A stretch of DNA of 6,281 nt from Thermodesulfovibrionales bacterium (GCA_919901705.1 CAKKPR010000317.1:1-6281), one strand, 5' to 3'; shown: positions 1 through 6,202, numbered from the stretch's first letter. The notes: a model not told the origin generated them from the letters alone. Translations and numbers: made by a program.

Positions 1-109
1 TCTCCACATGGGAAGGAATATAAAGCTCATATGAGTTGAGAAGGTCAAGTCTATAAATCTTAGCAAGAAATATTAATGGAGAAGCATTACATACAACCTT
101 CTCTCGCAT
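1..109 (-). CDS. DUF3368 PIN-like toxin, N-terminal fragment (runs off the left edge)
   Basis: This gene starts with ATG at 109 and stays open for 36 codons to the window edge, so its stop lies outside. The visible protein begins MREKVVCNASPLIFLAK and continues with IYRLDLLNSYELYIPSHVE. The VVxNASPLIxLAK opening followed by a short 'LDLL...IP..V' stretch is typical of DUF3368, a family of PIN-like (VapC-related) putative ribonucleases. In DUF3368 the first PIN acidic position is often Asp but can be Asn; here it is Asn8. The start codon directly follows the TAG of the UPF0175 gene (110-112) with no spacer, which implies translational coupling. UPF0175 plus DUF3368 is a recognised predicted type II antitoxin-toxin pair. 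RNA cleavage as the activity is inferred from the family. Only about the first quarter of a usual family member is visible, so intactness cannot be judged. Confidence 0.8.
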   Translation of the reverse strand, partial: MREKVVCNASPLIFLAKIYRLDLLNSYELYIPSHVE

Positions 110-391
110 CTATTTTAAATCCTCTGCCAGATCTTCCATTGAATAGTCTATGTGTATGTCCGCTTTCTTTATCTTCTCTATCATCTCCCATATGTCTATC
201 GAAAGCATTGCTGCTGCCTTTTGAAGGGTTATTTTGCGGGACCTGTATAATTCGAGAACATTTTTTTCACTTAGCACCTCAAGTCCCTGCTTTAGCGCCT
301 GTACCATTAGGTCATTTAATTTTATTCCCTGGATTTTGGATGCCTTTTCAGCTTTTCTGTATATATCTTCCTGTAGTTTTACAACCTTCAC
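110..391 (-). CDS. UPF0175 family antitoxin-like protein
   Basis: A 93-residue protein. The C-terminal half (about 44-93) has the UPF0175 pattern: ELYRSRKITLQKAAAMLSI, then a short helix, then a closing 'DIHIDYSMEDLAEDL' that resembles the conserved acidic tail of the family. The first 35 residues (KVVKLQEDIYRKAEKASKIQ and onward) resemble a ribbon-helix-helix strand plus helices, so DNA-binding autoregulation is plausible but inferred. The start is GTG at 391, chosen because AGGAGGT lies 5 bases upstream (397-403) and an in-frame TAA at 395-397 rules out any longer form. The gene lies 20 bases after the ATPase stop and directly abuts the DUF3368 start, matching the known antitoxin-first arrangement. 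Its role would be to bind and neutralise the DUF3368 partner. Family assignment is by eye. Confidence 0.8.
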   Translation of the reverse strand: MKVVKLQEDIYRKAEKASKIQGIKLNDLMVQALKQGLEVLSEKNVLELYRSRKITLQKAAAMLSIDIWEMIEKIKKADIHIDYSMEDLAEDLK

Positions 392-394
392 CTT

Positions 395-406
395 TTACCT
401 CCTCAT
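395..406 (-). promoter_or_regulatory. Ribosome binding site of the UPF0175 gene, embedded in a 3-codon ORF
   Basis: Reading the minus strand, ATG AGG AGG TAA is followed by AAG and the GTG start. The AGGAGGT Shine-Dalgarno core (397-403) is complete and 5 bases from GTG. The same bases form a minimal Met-Arg-Arg-stop reading frame in the frame of the gene. The Shine-Dalgarno role is well supported. Whether the mini-ORF is ever translated is unknown. Confidence 0.6.
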
Positions 407-411
407 AAGAC

Positions 412-1230
412 TTAATTTTCGCTATATCCATTCAGTCCCATCTCCTGAGCGGCCTCATTAATCAACTGCCTCTCTATGATTCTGTATTCATGCCCGAGTC
501 CGCCTAAAAGCGCAGCTGTTGCCAGGCTGTTTATCAGCCTTGGGATGCCCCCGGAATACGCATGAAGCGCACTCAACGCATCATCCGTAAAGAGCATCTC
601 CTCACGGCCCCCCACCTTCAGCCTGTGCTCCACATACCCTTTAATCTCGGCCTCGCTGATTGGGCCGAGATGATAAAATAGCCCGATGCGCTGTTTCAGG
701 GGAATATATGCCTTATGGTTTAACCTGCGCCTGAGGTCCGGCTGTCCGACAAGTATGAGGCTTAACAGATTTGTGTCATCAAGCTGGAAATTTGTGAGCA
801 GCCTTATCTCCTCAAAGGTCTCCTTGTTGGGGATGAGCTGCGCCTCGTCTATGATTACCACAGGCGTAATCCCTGCCTGATAGTCTTCGTAGACCTTTGA
901 ATAGACTGCCTCAAGCAGGTCATCCTTAAAGTTTGACGGAACATCTATATCAAAACGCTTGGCAACTGTCCTCAGGAATTGGGCCGGCGTGAGTCTGGGA
1001 TTAATTATAAGTATTATTCTGTGTTTTTCTCCCAATGAATCTATCAGCGCCCGCGTAAGCGTTGTCTTCCCGCAGCCGACATCGCCTGTCAGGAGAATCA
1101 AATCTCTTTCTTCGACAGCATACTGCAGCCTTGCGAGCGCTTCTTCGTGCGCACTGCTCATGAAAAGGAATTTCGGGTCAGGCGTCTTGGTAAACGGCCT
1201 GCGTTTCAGCCCATAAAATTCCTCATACAT
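412..1230 (-). CDS. ExeA/GspA-type AAA family ATPase
   Basis: A 272-residue ATPase of the ExeA (general secretion pathway protein A) / TniB-like AAA group. It opens with the family signature MYEEFYGLKRRPFTKTPDP. Walker A is GDVGCGKTT at about 49-57 (Lys55) and Walker B is VVIIDEAQ at 124-131 (Asp128, Glu129). The sensor-1 region is LILVGQPDLR at about 158-167, an LKQR arginine-finger-like motif is at 178-181, and sensor-2 GGIPRLIN is at 227-234. There is no transmembrane segment and no peptidoglycan-binding C-terminal domain, so it matches only the ATPase half of ExeA. Relatives act in type II secretion, type IV pilus or polysaccharide export assembly, or as stand-alone regulators; which applies here is not shown. 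The ATG at 1230 overlaps the cheA stop by 8 bases (ATGTATGA), and AAAGGGGGTG sits about 6 bases upstream, supporting this start and coupling to cheA. Confidence 0.88.
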   Translation of the reverse strand: MYEEFYGLKRRPFTKTPDPKFLFMSSAHEEALARLQYAVEERDLILLTGDVGCGKTTLTRALIDSLGEKHRIILIINPRLTPAQFLRTVAKRFDIDVPSNFKDDLLEAVYSKVYEDYQAGITPVVIIDEAQLIPNKETFEEIRLLTNFQLDDTNLLSLILVGQPDLRRRLNHKAYIPLKQRIGLFYHLGPISEAEIKGYVEHRLKVGGREEMLFTDDALSALHAYSGGIPRLINSLATAALLGGLGHEYRIIERQLINEAAQEMGLNGYSEN

Positions 1231-3220
1231 TTACAGCACCCCCTTTTATCTTTTGTTTTATAACAGACTCTTCTATAAGCGCATCAACATCTATGACCAG
1301 TATAACCTCATGCTTGCCTATCTCTGCAGCCCCTGCAAAGCCGCGAAGCCCCGCAAAATATTCTCCCAGCGACTTGATGACTATCTCGTGCTGGCCAAAG
1401 AGTTCATCAACTATCAAACCATGTTTCCTGTTTCCGGCTCCGACAACCACGGCAAAAAACTTCTCAGATTCGCTTTCTCCTATAGCAAAAACCCTCCCGA
1501 TGTTTGTCATGGGAAGCATCTCTCCTCTCAGGTTATAGACTTCCTTCCCTTCTACGGTCTGGAGTTCGTTTCGTGTGATAACAACTGTCTCGGATATGGA
1601 GGTCAGGGGCATTGCAAACTTCATATCGCCTACCCTTATTAGCAGGGACTTGACAATAGCAAGCGTAATAGGAATAGTCAGGAGCATTGTAGTCCCCTTG
1701 TCTTTCTCTGTATCTATCTCGGCAAAACCTCCAATGGCTGCAAGCTTTTCCTTCACGACATCCATGCCGACGCCACGGCCTGAAACCTCGCTTACCACTT
1801 CCTTTGTACTGAAGCCGGGAGTAAAGATAAAATCTATAATCCCTTTTTCATCAAGCTCCGCATCGCTGGCTAAAAGACCCCTTTCCATTGCCTTCTCTTT
1901 CACCTTTTGGATATCAATCCCGCCTCCGTCATCCTTAACCTCAATAATAACGTGGTTGCCGCGCTGGGACGCCTTCAGGATAATAGTGCCGGACTCTTTC
2001 TTCCCTTTTCTTTTTCTTTCCTCTGACGGTTCAATGCCGTGGTCAAGCGCATTTCTTACAAGATGCATCAAGGGGTCAATAACCTCTTCCGCAATATATT
2101 TGTCAATTTCTGTATCCTCTCCATACATGACAAGCTCTATTTTCTTCCCTATCTCTCTTGAGTATTTCCTGATAACCTGCGAAAGCCTCGAGAATATCTG
2201 GCCTATGGGAACCATTCTTATCTCGAGCACCTGATTTTGAAGTTCTGCCAGTCTTTTCTCAAGAGTCTGAGATATTTTATGGATGTCAATAACCAGCGGT
2301 GAATGGCCGTAATTCTCAATCAGTTCTTCCCCTATCCTCTTTACAGCGCCCTTTGCAAGTGTGAGCTCGCCTATGGTATTAAGAATCCTGTCCAGCTTCT
2401 CTATATCAACCCTTACAGTTGTAGTTGTGCTCTTAAGAGTAGCCTCTCGTTGCGGGTCGCTTCCGACCTGTGCTTTTTGAGGCTGCGGGACAATCTCAAC
2501 AGCCTTGGGAGTAATCAGACTATCAATATCAAGCCCTATCTCATCCCTGAGTTTTTCTATAGGTTGAGCGCTTCCGAACATGAGGTTGAAACCTATGGAA
2601 TCAGAAGGCATATTTGATGACGTCGGGAGTGTTGATATCAGCTCCCCTTTTGATTTTATCAGCCTGGTAAGCTCTTCCAGCGATTTATCAAAATCAGCCA
2701 GGGAAAATATCGCCTTTGCCATATAGACCCCTTTGCCTTCATGGATATTTGCCTTTAACCTGTGTTCCTCATACTCTGACAGCACCATGAGCAGCGCTTC
2801 ATCAATAAGCCCTTTGAGTTCAGGGCCTTTGGTCCTGCTTGTAAGAGAATTTCTGAAAACCTCTATGTTTTTCAGATGTCCTGAGACATCCTGTTCCTTG
2901 TCCTGATTGAGCCCTTCCATAATCGACCTGAGTATATCAATATTATTGAACAGAAATTTTACGACATCCTCGGATATATCAACCTTGCCAAGCCTTATCT
3001 CATCAAGCAGGGATTCAAGCGCATGACTGAGGTCAGCAATACCCTGATGCCCAAAAAGCCCTGAAAGCCCCTTGAGTGTATGTATGGCGCGGAAAAGCGC
3101 ATTGATGGTATCCGGATTAAGCTCGGTCTGATATGTATCCTGTACCTCGAGAATAAGCCTGCCTGATTCCTCGAGCAGGTCTTCTGCTTCAGCTATAAAC
3201 TCTTTTTTGGCTGAGCTCAT
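1223..3220 (-). CDS. cheA: Chemotaxis-type histidine kinase CheA
   Basis: A 665-residue CheA with the standard domain order. P1 (Hpt) covers about 1-110, with the phosphorylated His47 in FRAIHTLKGLSG. A region at about 163-220 (MAKAIFSLADFDKSLEEL, then GELISTLP and GFNLMFGSA) looks like a diverged P2 response-regulator-docking domain. A Pro/Gln-rich linker at about 238-262 leads to P3 dimerisation (about 268-335). P4 kinase (about 336-520) has N box HLVRNALDHG (386-395), G1 DDGGGID (430-436), F-box region FIFTPGFST (464-472), G2 GRGVGMDVV (481-489) and GTT (509-511). P5, the CheW-like receptor-coupling domain, covers about 521-655. All catalytic motifs look intact. The cytoplasmic enzyme would autophosphorylate and pass phosphate to a receiver, most obviously the CheY-like protein just upstream. 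Its ATG overlaps that gene's TGA (ATGA) with only a weak Shine-Dalgarno, suggesting translational coupling. No CheW, CheB, CheR or receptor lies in the window, so motility is not established as the output. Confidence 0.96.
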   Translation of the reverse strand: MSSAKKEFIAEAEDLLEESGRLILEVQDTYQTELNPDTINALFRAIHTLKGLSGLFGHQGIADLSHALESLLDEIRLGKVDISEDVVKFLFNNIDILRSIMEGLNQDKEQDVSGHLKNIEVFRNSLTSRTKGPELKGLIDEALLMVLSEYEEHRLKANIHEGKGVYMAKAIFSLADFDKSLEELTRLIKSKGELISTLPTSSNMPSDSIGFNLMFGSAQPIEKLRDEIGLDIDSLITPKAVEIVPQPQKAQVGSDPQREATLKSTTTTVRVDIEKLDRILNTIGELTLAKGAVKRIGEELIENYGHSPLVIDIHKISQTLEKRLAELQNQVLEIRMVPIGQIFSRLSQVIRKYSREIGKKIELVMYGEDTEIDKYIAEEVIDPLMHLVRNALDHGIEPSEERKRKGKKESGTIILKASQRGNHVIIEVKDDGGGIDIQKVKEKAMERGLLASDAELDEKGIIDFIFTPGFSTKEVVSEVSGRGVGMDVVKEKLAAIGGFAEIDTEKDKGTTMLLTIPITLAIVKSLLIRVGDMKFAMPLTSISETVVITRNELQTVEGKEVYNLRGEMLPMTNIGRVFAIGESESEKFFAVVVGAGNRKHGLIVDELFGQHEIVIKSLGEYFAGLRGFAGAAEIGKHEVILVIDVDALIEESVIKQKIKGGAVNV

Positions 3221-3585
3221 AGGTTCAGAATCTTTCTTATAATGCCCTGTAGTTCCGGGGCCTTAAAGGGCTTTGTCACATAAGCAGTTGCACCAAGCGC
3301 CATACCTCTTTTCTTGTCCTCCTCGCTTCTTTCAGTGGTGACTATTATCAACGGAATATGATTATATCTTGGATTGCCTTTAATAAAGTTTATTAATTCA
3401 AGGCCGTTTATATCAGGCATGTTAATATCTGTTAGCACCAGATCAAAGTCCTGCGCAGGAAGGAGTTTTAATGCATCAAACCCCGTAGGAGCTTCGACAA
3501 CGTCAAAATCACCAATCTCTTCTATAACCGCTCTAATCAGGGAACGCGTAGTTGCTGAATCTTCAACGAGCAGAATGGATTTCAC
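3217..3585 (-). CDS. cheY: Single-domain response regulator, CheY-like
   Basis: A 122-residue stand-alone receiver with no output domain. The acidic pocket is Glu8-Asp9 (LLVEDS), the phospho-acceptor is Asp53 in LVLTDINMP, the switch threonine is Thr83 (IIVTT), and Lys105 lies in the YVTKPF motif with Tyr102 at the position of the E. coli CheY switch tyrosine. All residues needed for Mg2+-dependent phosphorylation are present. It would accept phosphate from CheA, whose start overlaps this stop by 4 bases. Whether its target is a flagellar switch, a type IV pilus motor or another protein cannot be told from the sequence. The start is GTG at 3585; the ATG two bases upstream reads straight into TGA (ATGTGA) and cannot be the start. 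A GAGGGGGG stretch at 3589-3596 serves as ribosome binding site. It heads the operon with cheA and the ExeA-like ATPase. Confidence 0.93.
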   Translation of the reverse strand: MKSILLVEDSATTRSLIRAVIEEIGDFDVVEAPTGFDALKLLPAQDFDLVLTDINMPDINGLELINFIKGNPRYNHIPLIIVTTERSEEDKKRGMALGATAYVTKPFKAPELQGIIRKILNL

Positions 3586-3596
3586 ATACCCCCCTC
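3585..3596 (-). promoter_or_regulatory. Ribosome binding site and start-stop overlap at the cheY-like gene
   Basis: On the minus strand GAGGGGGG (3589-3596) is followed by TAT and GTG. The GAGG core lies 7 bases from GTG. An ATG at 3585-3587 overlaps the GTG and is followed at once by TGA. The site therefore decides for the GTG start and carries a potential AUGUGA start-stop competing at the same ribosome landing point. Confidence 0.5.
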
Positions 3597-3622
3597 AATG
3601 AGTCGTAGACTAAAACTGATAG

Positions 3623-3631
3623 ATTTTAACA
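3623..3631 (-). promoter_or_regulatory. Possible extended -10 promoter for the cheY-cheA operon
   Basis: On the minus strand the sequence TGTTAAAAT fits the extended -10 form TGnTATAAT with one mismatch in the hexamer. No good -35 hexamer lies 16-18 bases further upstream. An 8-base palindrome TAGCGCTA (3635-3642) lies in the would-be spacer. Transcription would begin near 3616, about 30 bases before the GTG start. A spacer of 201 bases after the previous gene makes a separate promoter reasonable, but this site is only a weak match by eye. Confidence 0.35.
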
Positions 3632-3667
3632 AAATAGCGCTAAAAAAGCATCACAAATCCGAGAATT

Positions 3668-3743
3668 GTCATTGCGAGCATAGCGAAGCAATCTCGCCTT
3701 TGAAGCTCAGATTGCCACGAACCCTTCGGGTTCTCGCAATGAC
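3668..3743. repeat. Interspersed inverted repeat (MITE/REP-like) with GTCATTGCGAG ends
   Basis: A 76-base element bounded by perfect 11-base inverted arms, GTCATTGCGAG (3668-3678) and CTCGCAATGAC (3733-3743). Inside are a second pair of arms, GCAATCT (3688-3694) and AGATTGC (3709-3715), and a small perfect hairpin GAACCC-TTC-GGGTTC (3719-3733) that overlaps the right outer arm. I recall repeats of this form, with GTCATTGCGAG and GCAATCT arms, scattered between genes in Nitrospirota, Desulfobacterota and some other bacteria; that is from memory. No clear target-site duplication flanks it. It has no coding capacity and no T-run after the stem on either strand, so it is not a typical rho-independent terminator. 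As RNA it could fold strongly and affect readthrough or mRNA stability between the two operons. Confidence 0.75.
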
Positions 3744-3786
3744 AGACAAGTCAATGCTGTGCAAAGTATATATCGGGATTTGGGCA

Positions 3787-4941
3787 TCACATCTTTGTTT
3801 TATTTTCTATATTACTTTGCATTTCCTGAAGTCTGCGCTGGAGAAGCGCTTTTTCCAGTGCAAGCCCTGCCTGGCTGACAAATATATCAAGCCCTTCTGT
3901 CTCTGTTATCGCCTCGCCTGTTGGAAGATTATCACAGTAAAGCATTGCAGCAACCCGGCCCTCTGCAATTATGGGAAATATTGCAACATCCGTTGGCCAG
4001 TCGTTGCGACTCGCAGCCGAGCCCCCTCCGATCTCCTTTATCAGAGACTCTGTGATTTTATCTTTCTCCATTCTCCCTCTGTATGAATGCGTCTCATTCA
4101 CAATCTTTGTCAGGAATGGACTGTCTTTTAAGGGGAGTTTCGTCTCTCTTATCTTTTCATCAGCCCTTTCTATCTCCAGGCCGAACTGGCCCAGCCCTAC
4201 AATCTCTTTTTCTCCGGCCATAAACAGAATGCCTCTTTGAAAAATATCGCTTGCGAACCTCAGTATAAGAAGTGTTATTTCTGAAGCTGAATTCGGGAAT
4301 CTCAGTTCCTGCGTAAGCGCCTTAAGGGCTGAGATATCTTTCCTTTCTGCAACCGGCTGGCCTCCCCAGTCTGTTTCCCAGCCGCCTTCTTCTGCCTCAC
4401 CGGTAAGTTCTTCGTTTGAAACATACTCCGGCTGGCTTGATTCATCATGTACCCTTGCGCCTTCCATAAGAAGATATTCAGGGCTTATTCCTTTTGAGAC
4501 CTCCCACCCCGGGTCTTCAACCTCTATCTTGTCTTTTATATCAAGGTCATCAAGCTCAAACTGGAAATCACCCTCCTGCCAGAGCAGAAGTTGATAGACA
4601 ACCCTCTCTATCCTCTTCTTGGAAGCCCTTTCCAGGACATCCCTGTTTACTGCGCCAAGCTCAAAAAGTATCTCTGCAATTGACGTAGCAGGCAGCTTTT
4701 TTTTTACTTCCAGCGCCATCTGCAATGCAGATTCCTTTATCACGCTGCCATGCAGAAGGTCATGTCCGATGGTTCCGTTAAGCGCGCTGTTCTCTGCCCT
4801 GACAACAAGGCCATTTTTAAACACGATCATGGCAGAGTCTGTTGTCCCTTTGATGACCAGGGTCCCTGTCTTCTTCCCGATACTCAGTATCTGAAATATA
4901 TCAGAAAGGGCCAGGTCTTCGAGCCTTCCGACAAGACTCAT
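3787..4941 (-). CDS. DUF4388 (PATAN) domain protein with GAF-like C-terminal domain
   Basis: A 384-residue soluble protein. Residues 1 to about 135 match DUF4388/PATAN: MSLVGRLEDLALSDIFQILS, then GKKTGTLVI, an 'IVFKNGLVVRAE' strand pair and a helical stretch ending in VVYQLLLWQEGDFQFEL. PATAN domains occur in bacterial signalling proteins, often beside receivers, and are thought to mediate protein interactions. An acidic, low-complexity linker (about 160-200, with EEGGWETDWGG) leads to a domain at about 215-372 that ends like a GAF domain (VAIFPIIAEGRVAAMLYCDN, then FVSQAGLALEKALLQRRLQ). Its ligand is unknown and the GAF call is by pattern only. There is no catalytic, DNA-binding or membrane segment. 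The ATG at 4941 overlaps the glgC stop (ATGA), so it is co-translated with glgC. A role in coupling carbon storage to signalling, perhaps to the CheA system downstream, is inference from position. Confidence 0.8.
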   Translation of the reverse strand: MSLVGRLEDLALSDIFQILSIGKKTGTLVIKGTTDSAMIVFKNGLVVRAENSALNGTIGHDLLHGSVIKESALQMALEVKKKLPATSIAEILFELGAVNRDVLERASKKRIERVVYQLLLWQEGDFQFELDDLDIKDKIEVEDPGWEVSKGISPEYLLMEGARVHDESSQPEYVSNEELTGEAEEGGWETDWGGQPVAERKDISALKALTQELRFPNSASEITLLILRFASDIFQRGILFMAGEKEIVGLGQFGLEIERADEKIRETKLPLKDSPFLTKIVNETHSYRGRMEKDKITESLIKEIGGGSAASRNDWPTDVAIFPIIAEGRVAAMLYCDNLPTGEAITETEGLDIFVSQAGLALEKALLQRRLQEMQSNIENKTKM

Positions 4942-6185
4942 TTTATCTCTACGCCCTTGGGGATCACAACTATACCGTTAGAACTGATATGAAATCTTTT
5001 TCTGTCCGCTTCAATATCATATCCAATTACAGCGCCTTCCGGCACAGAGACATCCTTGTCTATTATCGCTTTTCTTATTCTGCAGTATCTGCCTACCTCG
5101 ACATTTTCCATGAGCACAGACTCTCTCACATCTGCCCAGCTGTTAACCCTGACGTTAGGAGACAGCACGGAGTTCTGCACACGTCCGCCGCTGACAATAC
5201 ACCCGTCGCATACAACCGAGTCCAAAGCAATACCGAGCCTTCCACCCTGATGCTCCTGTGCAAAGACAAATTTTGCAGGCGGATACTGCGGCTGGTAGGT
5301 CCTTATGGGCCATGCACTATCGTAGAGATTGAACAGCGGGTCCACAGAGGCCAGATCCATGTTTGCCTCCCAATAGCCGTCAATAGCGCCTACATCCCGC
5401 CAGTATTTTGCCTCTTTTTTATTCTCATCCTTGAAGTTATAGGCAAAGAGCCTTTTAGTTGCAATCATATGGGGTATAATGTTTCTCCCGAAATCATGGG
5501 CTGTTGTGCGAAGGGCGTCACTTTTAAGTTCACTCAGTATATCCTGGGTATTAAAAAGATAGACCCCCATTGAAACCAATGACTGATTGGGATTCCATGG
5601 CATCGGCTTTGGATTTTCAGGTTTTTCTTCAAACCCTATTATTCTTGATTCCTCATCAACTTCGATGACTCCAAAAGATGACGCCTTATCCCTGTCAACC
5701 TCTATTGCAGCAATTGTCCCTATTGCGTTCTTGGCGAGATGAGACACAAACATCTCAGAGTAATCCATCTTGTAGACATGGTCCCCTGAGAGAATAAACA
5801 GATAGGCAGGCTCCTCTTTTTCGATAAAATATATGTTCTGATACACTGCATCTGCCGTACCTTCATACCACCTTTCATCCACACGCTGCTGGGGCGGCAC
5901 AGAGATAATATACTCATCCAGTTCCGGGTTGAGGAGATGCTCCCAGCCGAGTGCAAGGTGCCTGTCCAGCGAGAGAGACTTATATTGTGTAAGGACTGCT
6001 ATCTTTCTTATATTGGAATTGATGCAGTTGCTCAAAGTAAAATCAATTATCCTGTATTTTCCGCCAAACGGGACTGCAGGTTTCGCCCTGTGAATAGTCA
6101 GGGGATGAAGCCTTTCTCCTTTGCCTCCGGCAAGAACAAGGGCAAGGATATCCCTTGTAAGCCTTTCTTTTCTGACTTTACCCAT
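4938..6185 (-). CDS. glgC: Glucose-1-phosphate adenylyltransferase (ADP-glucose pyrophosphorylase)
   Basis: Makes ADP-glucose and pyrophosphate from glucose 1-phosphate and ATP, the committed step of bacterial glycogen synthesis, in the cytoplasm. With the chosen start it has 415 residues, a normal length. The N-terminal nucleotidyltransferase fold has LVLAGGKGERL at about 16-26, RAKPAVPFGGKYRIIDF (33-49), GTADAVYQN (109-117), the catalytic-type Asp135 in LSGDHVYKMDY, the sugar-phosphate lysine Lys188 in GFEEKP, and a YWRDVGAIDGYWEAN segment. The C-terminal part is a left-handed beta-helix ending near VVIPKG. The position of the E. coli activator-site Lys39 is His32, so fructose-1,6-bisphosphate control may differ. 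I chose ATG 6185 because AGGGTGG lies 10 bases upstream (6196-6202). The longer options, ATG 6206 and TTG 6218, lack a good ribosome binding site. Downstream it is coupled by ATGA to the PATAN gene. Confidence 0.96.
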   Translation of the reverse strand: MGKVRKERLTRDILALVLAGGKGERLHPLTIHRAKPAVPFGGKYRIIDFTLSNCINSNIRKIAVLTQYKSLSLDRHLALGWEHLLNPELDEYIISVPPQQRVDERWYEGTADAVYQNIYFIEKEEPAYLFILSGDHVYKMDYSEMFVSHLAKNAIGTIAAIEVDRDKASSFGVIEVDEESRIIGFEEKPENPKPMPWNPNQSLVSMGVYLFNTQDILSELKSDALRTTAHDFGRNIIPHMIATKRLFAYNFKDENKKEAKYWRDVGAIDGYWEANMDLASVDPLFNLYDSAWPIRTYQPQYPPAKFVFAQEHQGGRLGIALDSVVCDGCIVSGGRVQNSVLSPNVRVNSWADVRESVLMENVEVGRYCRIRKAIIDKDVSVPEGAVIGYDIEADRKRFHISSNGIVVIPKGVEIK

Positions 6186-6195
6186 TAAGCAAAAA

Positions 6196-6202
6196 CCACC
6201 CT
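6196..6202 (-). promoter_or_regulatory. Ribosome binding site deciding the glgC start
   Basis: The minus strand reads AGGGTGG, followed after 10 bases (TTTTTGCTTA) by the ATG at 6185. It is an imperfect but purine-rich match to the anti-Shine-Dalgarno. The alternative starts at 6206 and 6218 have only ACAGA-like or no upstream motif, so this site favours the 415-residue product. Confidence 0.5.

Noticed and set aside
76..408. Plus-strand open frame of 110 codons
   Set aside because: It is the antisense shadow of the UPF0175 gene, with Leu/Pro/Ser-rich composition, no family pattern and no ribosome binding site.
1575..2234. Plus-strand open frame of 219 codons
   Set aside because: Ser/Ile/Phe-rich antisense of the cheA kinase region, which is unmistakably coding on the minus strand.
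3719..3733. Hairpin GAACCC-TTC-GGGTTC as a rho-independent terminator
   Set aside because: No T-run follows on either strand. It is better explained as part of the interspersed repeat.
3598..4086. Plus-strand open frame of 162 codons spanning the intergenic repeat
   Set aside because: It translates the inverted repeat and then the antisense of the PATAN gene. The composition is Cys-rich and incoherent, with no domain.
4989..5573. Plus-strand open frame of 194 codons
   Set aside because: Antisense of glgC, whose catalytic motifs fix the coding strand.
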